A DNA stretch of 64,000 nt, from NCBI RefSeq assembly GCF_013415105.1, contig NZ_JACCDF010000002.1, forward strand, positions 62,001 through 126,000, read 5' to 3'. Below the pieces are notes generated by a model that ran no database searches, was not told the DNA's origin, and was given only the letters and a program-made list of their open reading frames with translations. The position numbers and the translations under genes are program-made. This DNA is from Vreelandella salicampi (lineage in GTDB: Bacteria > Pseudomonadota > Gammaproteobacteria > Pseudomonadales > Halomonadaceae). Below, in pieces: positions 60,390 to 64,000 of this stretch. Within the stretch, counting starts at the first letter, position 1. Each line of letters begins with the position of its first letter.

Positions 60390-61051
60390 GCCGCCGCTAA
60401 ATGTCCACGCTTTAAATAGAACATGACGCCCTCTTTGCCGGCGCGAAGTTGAGGCGATGCGCCCACGGGGTAACGACACCAACTGCCCGCCGGGTACTCG
60501 GCGTCGTTATCCCATAGCGTCCCTTCCAGCACGAAAACTTCTAACCCCCCGCTGAGCGGCGGATATTCGACCGTCACATCTCCTTCCCAGCGCTCTAGGC
60601 TCACCCGCTCCTGGCCAAAGGTGTGCAGCATTTTATAGGTGACGCCGAGGCGCCGGTCGGGCTGCCAGGGCAAGCGATGGGCGGGAACGGCGAGCTGTAA
60701 CTTATCGTTCGGATCGAACTGATGAAGTTTGACCAGGATTAACGCCCCCTCCTCGCCAATGCGCGGTGTGTGGCCGGTGCCGATGGGGTTGCGGAGGTAA
60801 CTTCCCGCCGGGTAGGCGCCATGCTCATCGGCGAAGACGCCCTCCAACACCAGAATTTCCTCGCCACCATCGTGAGCGTGGCGGTCGAAATGGCTATGCG
60901 GGGCATAGCGCACCAAGCTAGTCGCACGCGCCACTTCATCGCCAATGCGGTCTAGCATCATGCGTTTCACGCCGGGGCTAGGGGAGTCCACCCAACGGTA
61001 TTCGTCGGGCGTGATGGCTGCAAATTGAGAAAAATCTGCGTTTAAACGCAT
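60386..61051 (-). CDS. ChrR-like double-cupin protein
   Basis: The 221-aa protein has two cupin repeats. The first carries HSHFDRHAHDGGEEILVLEG, with histidines and a glutamate that bind zinc in ChrR anti-sigma factors; the second has GGLEVFVLEGTLWDNDAEYP. The N-terminal anti-sigma zinc-finger domain of true ChrR (an HxxxCxxC part) is missing, so this is a stand-alone cupin, not an anti-sigma factor. The start at 61051 (MRLNADFSQFAAITPDEY) is preferred, although its Shine-Dalgarno is poor; the reading frame is open further upstream. Its function is not known. Confidence 0.75.
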   Translation of the reverse strand: MRLNADFSQFAAITPDEYRWVDSPSPGVKRMMLDRIGDEVARATSLVRYAPHSHFDRHAHDGGEEILVLEGVFADEHGAYPAGSYLRNPIGTGHTPRIGEEGALILVKLHQFDPNDKLQLAVPAHRLPWQPDRRLGVTYKMLHTFGQERVSLERWEGDVTVEYPPLSGGLEVFVLEGTLWDNDAEYPAGSWCRYPVGASPQLRAGKEGVMFYLKRGHLAAA

Positions 61052-61144
61052 AAGTGCGGCTCTTGCTAGGAAAGTGGAGACCCTTAGTTTCTCTGATCGG
61101 TGGTTCAAAATGCAATGCAAACAGCGCTTTGACACACCGCCGAT

Positions 61145-61172
61145 AAAAAAATACCGCCTATACGGCGGTATC
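61145..61172 (-). terminator. Rho-independent terminator of znuA
   Basis: On the minus strand ATACCGCC-GTATA-GGCGGTAT is followed by seven T residues, 18 bp after the znuA stop. Confidence 0.92.
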
Positions 61173-61189
61173 GATTTGGCCAAGCAATA

Positions 61190-62209
<1,020 letters not shown>

Positions 62210-62297
62210 CACAAGGCTCCTGTTAATTAAGACTGCTGATAAAGACAATTGATTAAAACGGCACGAGAGTAAAGCGACACAAGAGTAACACCACGCA

Positions 62298-63188
62298 TTA
62301 CGTACTCGGGTCTGCCGAGAGTGGTGCCGTTTTGCGCCGCCACTTTGCTGCCAGGCTGTGGTAACGGCCAAACAGCGCCGAAAAGAAGTAACCCGCCCCC
62401 GCGAGTAAAATAATGCTCGGCCCGGACGGAATATCGAGATGAAACGACAGCAAGAGTCCACCGGTGCTGGCGATCATAGCCAGCACCACCGCAATGCCAA
62501 TCAAGCCTTCCAGCCGCTTGCTCCAAAAACGTGCCGATGTCGCGGGTAGCATCATCAGCCCCACCGCCATCAGCGTGCCGAGCGTTTGAAACCCAGCGGT
62601 CAGGTTGAGCACCAAAAGCCCTAAAAACACACTATGTACCCAACCGCTGTGGCGGCTCTGGCCGCGTAAAAAAAGCGGGTCCAAACACTCCACCACCAAA
62701 GCGCGGAAAATCACCGCCAGCGTGATCACAATCAGCGTGCTGATGCTGGCAATTAACAGCAGCGCGGTGGAGTTAATGGCCAACACCGAGCCAAACAGCA
62801 CATGGGTGAGATCGACACTACTGCCGCCAATCGAAATCAGCATGACGCCCGCCGCCAGCGAAATAATAAAAAAACTCGCCATCGCCGCATCTTCGCGCTG
62901 GCCGCCCATCTTGGACACCGCCCCGGCCAGTAGCGCGACCAATATGCCAAACACCACGCCGCCGATACTCATCACCGGCAGTGAAAAACCCGCGAGCAAA
63001 AAGCCCAGCGCTACCCCAGGCAGAATGGCGTGGGCCATGGCATCGCCGATCAAGCTCATCCCGCGCAGCACCAGAAACACCCCAAGTGGCGGAGCAGCCA
63101 GCGAAAGCGCCAGACCGCCCACCACCGCGCGGCGCATAAAACCGTAGTCAAACGGCGCAACCAGCCAGGCATTAAGCAGTTCCCACAT
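62298..63188 (-). CDS. znuB: Zinc ABC transporter permease ZnuB
   Basis: ZnuB forms the inner-membrane channel for zinc. The 296-aa protein has about eight or nine helices, with LRGMSLIGDAMAHAILPGVA near residue 42, the hallmark of ABC-3 metal permeases, and later FQTLGTLMAVGLMMLPATSA with LLLSFHLDIPSGPSIILLAG. Its start overlaps the znuC stop by 17 bp. Zinc specificity is inferred from ZnuA; a manganese route is not excluded by the permease alone. Confidence 0.92.
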   Translation of the reverse strand: MWELLNAWLVAPFDYGFMRRAVVGGLALSLAAPPLGVFLVLRGMSLIGDAMAHAILPGVALGFLLAGFSLPVMSIGGVVFGILVALLAGAVSKMGGQREDAAMASFFIISLAAGVMLISIGGSSVDLTHVLFGSVLAINSTALLLIASISTLIVITLAVIFRALVVECLDPLFLRGQSRHSGWVHSVFLGLLVLNLTAGFQTLGTLMAVGLMMLPATSARFWSKRLEGLIGIAVVLAMIASTGGLLLSFHLDIPSGPSIILLAGAGYFFSALFGRYHSLAAKWRRKTAPLSADPST

Positions 63189-63909
63189 GGTGCTCTCCTA
63201 ACGTAAATGGCACCACGTGGGCAGGAGCCTGCGAGTGGGTGAGGGCGCTCGGCGCCATCCAGCGGCAGTGCCCCCCGGTGAGCATTAGCACGTCATCGGC
63301 CAAGCGCTGTAGGTGGTCCATATCGTGCAGCACCACAATAATCGTCGCGCCTTCATCCGCCATCTGACGCAGAATGCGGATCAAAATCTCCACGGTCTCG
63401 CTATCCACGTTGGCGAAAGGTTCATCGAGCAACAAAAGCTCGGCTTCCTGCATCAGCGTGCGGCCAATTAACGCGCGCTGGCGCTGCCCGCCGGAAAGCT
63501 CGCCCAGTGGGCGGTGAGCCAAGTGTGAAATCCCCAGCCGCGCCATGATCTCGCGGCCTTTACGATAATGGGCCGCACAGTAGCCCTTCAGCGCCCCGTG
63601 GCTTGGCCAGCTGCCGGTCATCACCAGCTCTTCGACACTCATCGGGAAGGTCAAATCCAACGCCAACTGCTGCGGTAGCCACGCCCGGCGCTTTTTGGGG
63701 ACGGTACACACCACCTCCCCACTGATCGGGCGAAGCTCACCCATCAAGGCCTGAATTAGAGTGCTTTTACCCGCGCCGTTAGCGCCAATCAGCGCTGTAA
63801 TCGCGCCGGGCTGAAAGCTGCCGTCTACATGCTCCAGCACCGTGCGCTCGCCTTGGGCCAGGTGCAGGTTATGTAGCTGCAAGCGTGCCGGTGATGTTTC
63901 TTTCTTCAT
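63172..63909 (-). CDS. znuC: Zinc ABC transporter ATP-binding protein ZnuC
   Basis: ZnuC powers zinc uptake. I start at the ATG at 63909 (MKKETSPARLQLHNLHLAQG), because the frame is open to the window edge without good matches further upstream. The 245-aa ATPase has Walker A ALIGANGAGKSTLIQALMG, signature GELSGGQRQRALIGRTLMQ, Walker B ELLLLDEPFANVD and the switch histidine in VVLHDMDHLQRL. Its ATG overlaps the stop of the upstream partial gene by 4 bp, and its stop overlaps znuB by 17 bp. Confidence 0.9.
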   Translation of the reverse strand: MKKETSPARLQLHNLHLAQGERTVLEHVDGSFQPGAITALIGANGAGKSTLIQALMGELRPISGEVVCTVPKKRRAWLPQQLALDLTFPMSVEELVMTGSWPSHGALKGYCAAHYRKGREIMARLGISHLAHRPLGELSGGQRQRALIGRTLMQEAELLLLDEPFANVDSETVEILIRILRQMADEGATIIVVLHDMDHLQRLADDVLMLTGGHCRWMAPSALTHSQAPAHVVPFTLGEHHVGTA

Positions 63910-64000
63910 AGCGACCACCCACCGGCCCAAACCACCAATAGCCACAGTGCGGCCAGCGGCAGCATCACAAGACACAAGCGTTTTACCGCCGACAGCGACA
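63906..64000 (-). CDS. C-terminal fragment of a membrane protein upstream of znuC
   Basis: Only about 30 codons before the window end are visible. They read SLSAVKRLCLVMLPLAALWL then LVVWAGGWSL and a TGA stop, i.e. one hydrophobic helix. The TGA overlaps the znuC ATG (ATGA), so the product is coupled to the zinc transporter. Alternatively the ATG inside this stretch could start a very short hydrophobic peptide. I do not recognise a family from so short a piece. Confidence 0.4.
   Translation of the reverse strand, partial: SLSAVKRLCLVMLPLAALWLLVVWAGGWSL

Overview
This 64 kb window looks like chromosome from a moderately halophilic gammaproteobacterium of the Halomonas / Halomonadaceae type. 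That assignment is an inference. It rests on the Escherichia/Pseudomonas-like order of the secE-nusG, rplKAJL-rpoBC, str, S10, spc and alpha operons, on many strongly acidic soluble proteins, and on neighbours such as rapA, typA, birA-coaX, a DASS transporter and an NSS sodium symporter. I see no insertion sequence, prophage, integron or CRISPR array. The gene content is mainly core genome.

Left arm (1-23,431). Positions 1-4,611 hold a minus-strand operon led by a MerR/LitR-type regulator, followed by a photolyase (phr), an NTF2/SnoaL-like protein, a short-chain dehydrogenase and a COG2907 flavoprotein cut by the left edge. This resembles the light-stress cassette of pseudomonads. The regulator lacks the expected cobalamin ligands. 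Next come a renalase-like flavoprotein, a TIGR01777 epimerase, the RNA polymerase recycling ATPase rapA, a thioredoxin with an Lgt-like membrane domain, a 77-aa membrane protein coupled to a DASS carboxylate transporter, a branched-chain amino acid type ABC system (binding protein on plus, livGFHM on minus, shared terminator), an NSS transporter, typA, and birA-coaX.

Central translation and transcription block (23,500-54,930). Four tRNA genes (Tyr, Gly, Thr, Trp) lead into secE-nusG, rplKA, rplJL-rpoBC, rpsL-rpsG-fusA-tuf, the S10 operon, the spc operon through secY-rpmJ, and the alpha operon. The tufB copy that pseudomonads carry between tRNA-Thr and tRNA-Trp is absent; a terminator and a new promoter occupy the gap. 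The str and S10 operons share an unusually similar promoter plus leader. Structured RNA is likely in the rplJ leader, between rplL and rpoB, and between rpsJ and rplC.

Right arm (54,930-64,000). A D-Ala-D-Ala carboxypeptidase fused to a SPOR domain is followed by an EamA transporter, thiM-thiE under a TPP riboswitch, a small DUF6482-like protein, glyoxalase I, a DUF6164 protein, a ChrR-like cupin, and znuCBA for zinc uptake, whose binding protein ends in a long His/Asp tail. A membrane-protein fragment upstream of znuC runs off the right edge.

No wholly novel multi-gene system stands out. The best leads are the cobalamin-blind LitR operon, the shared str/S10 leader, the rpsJ-rplC RNA element, the tandem dyads before rpsM, the Lgt-thioredoxin fusion and the small membrane protein coupled to the DASS transporter.
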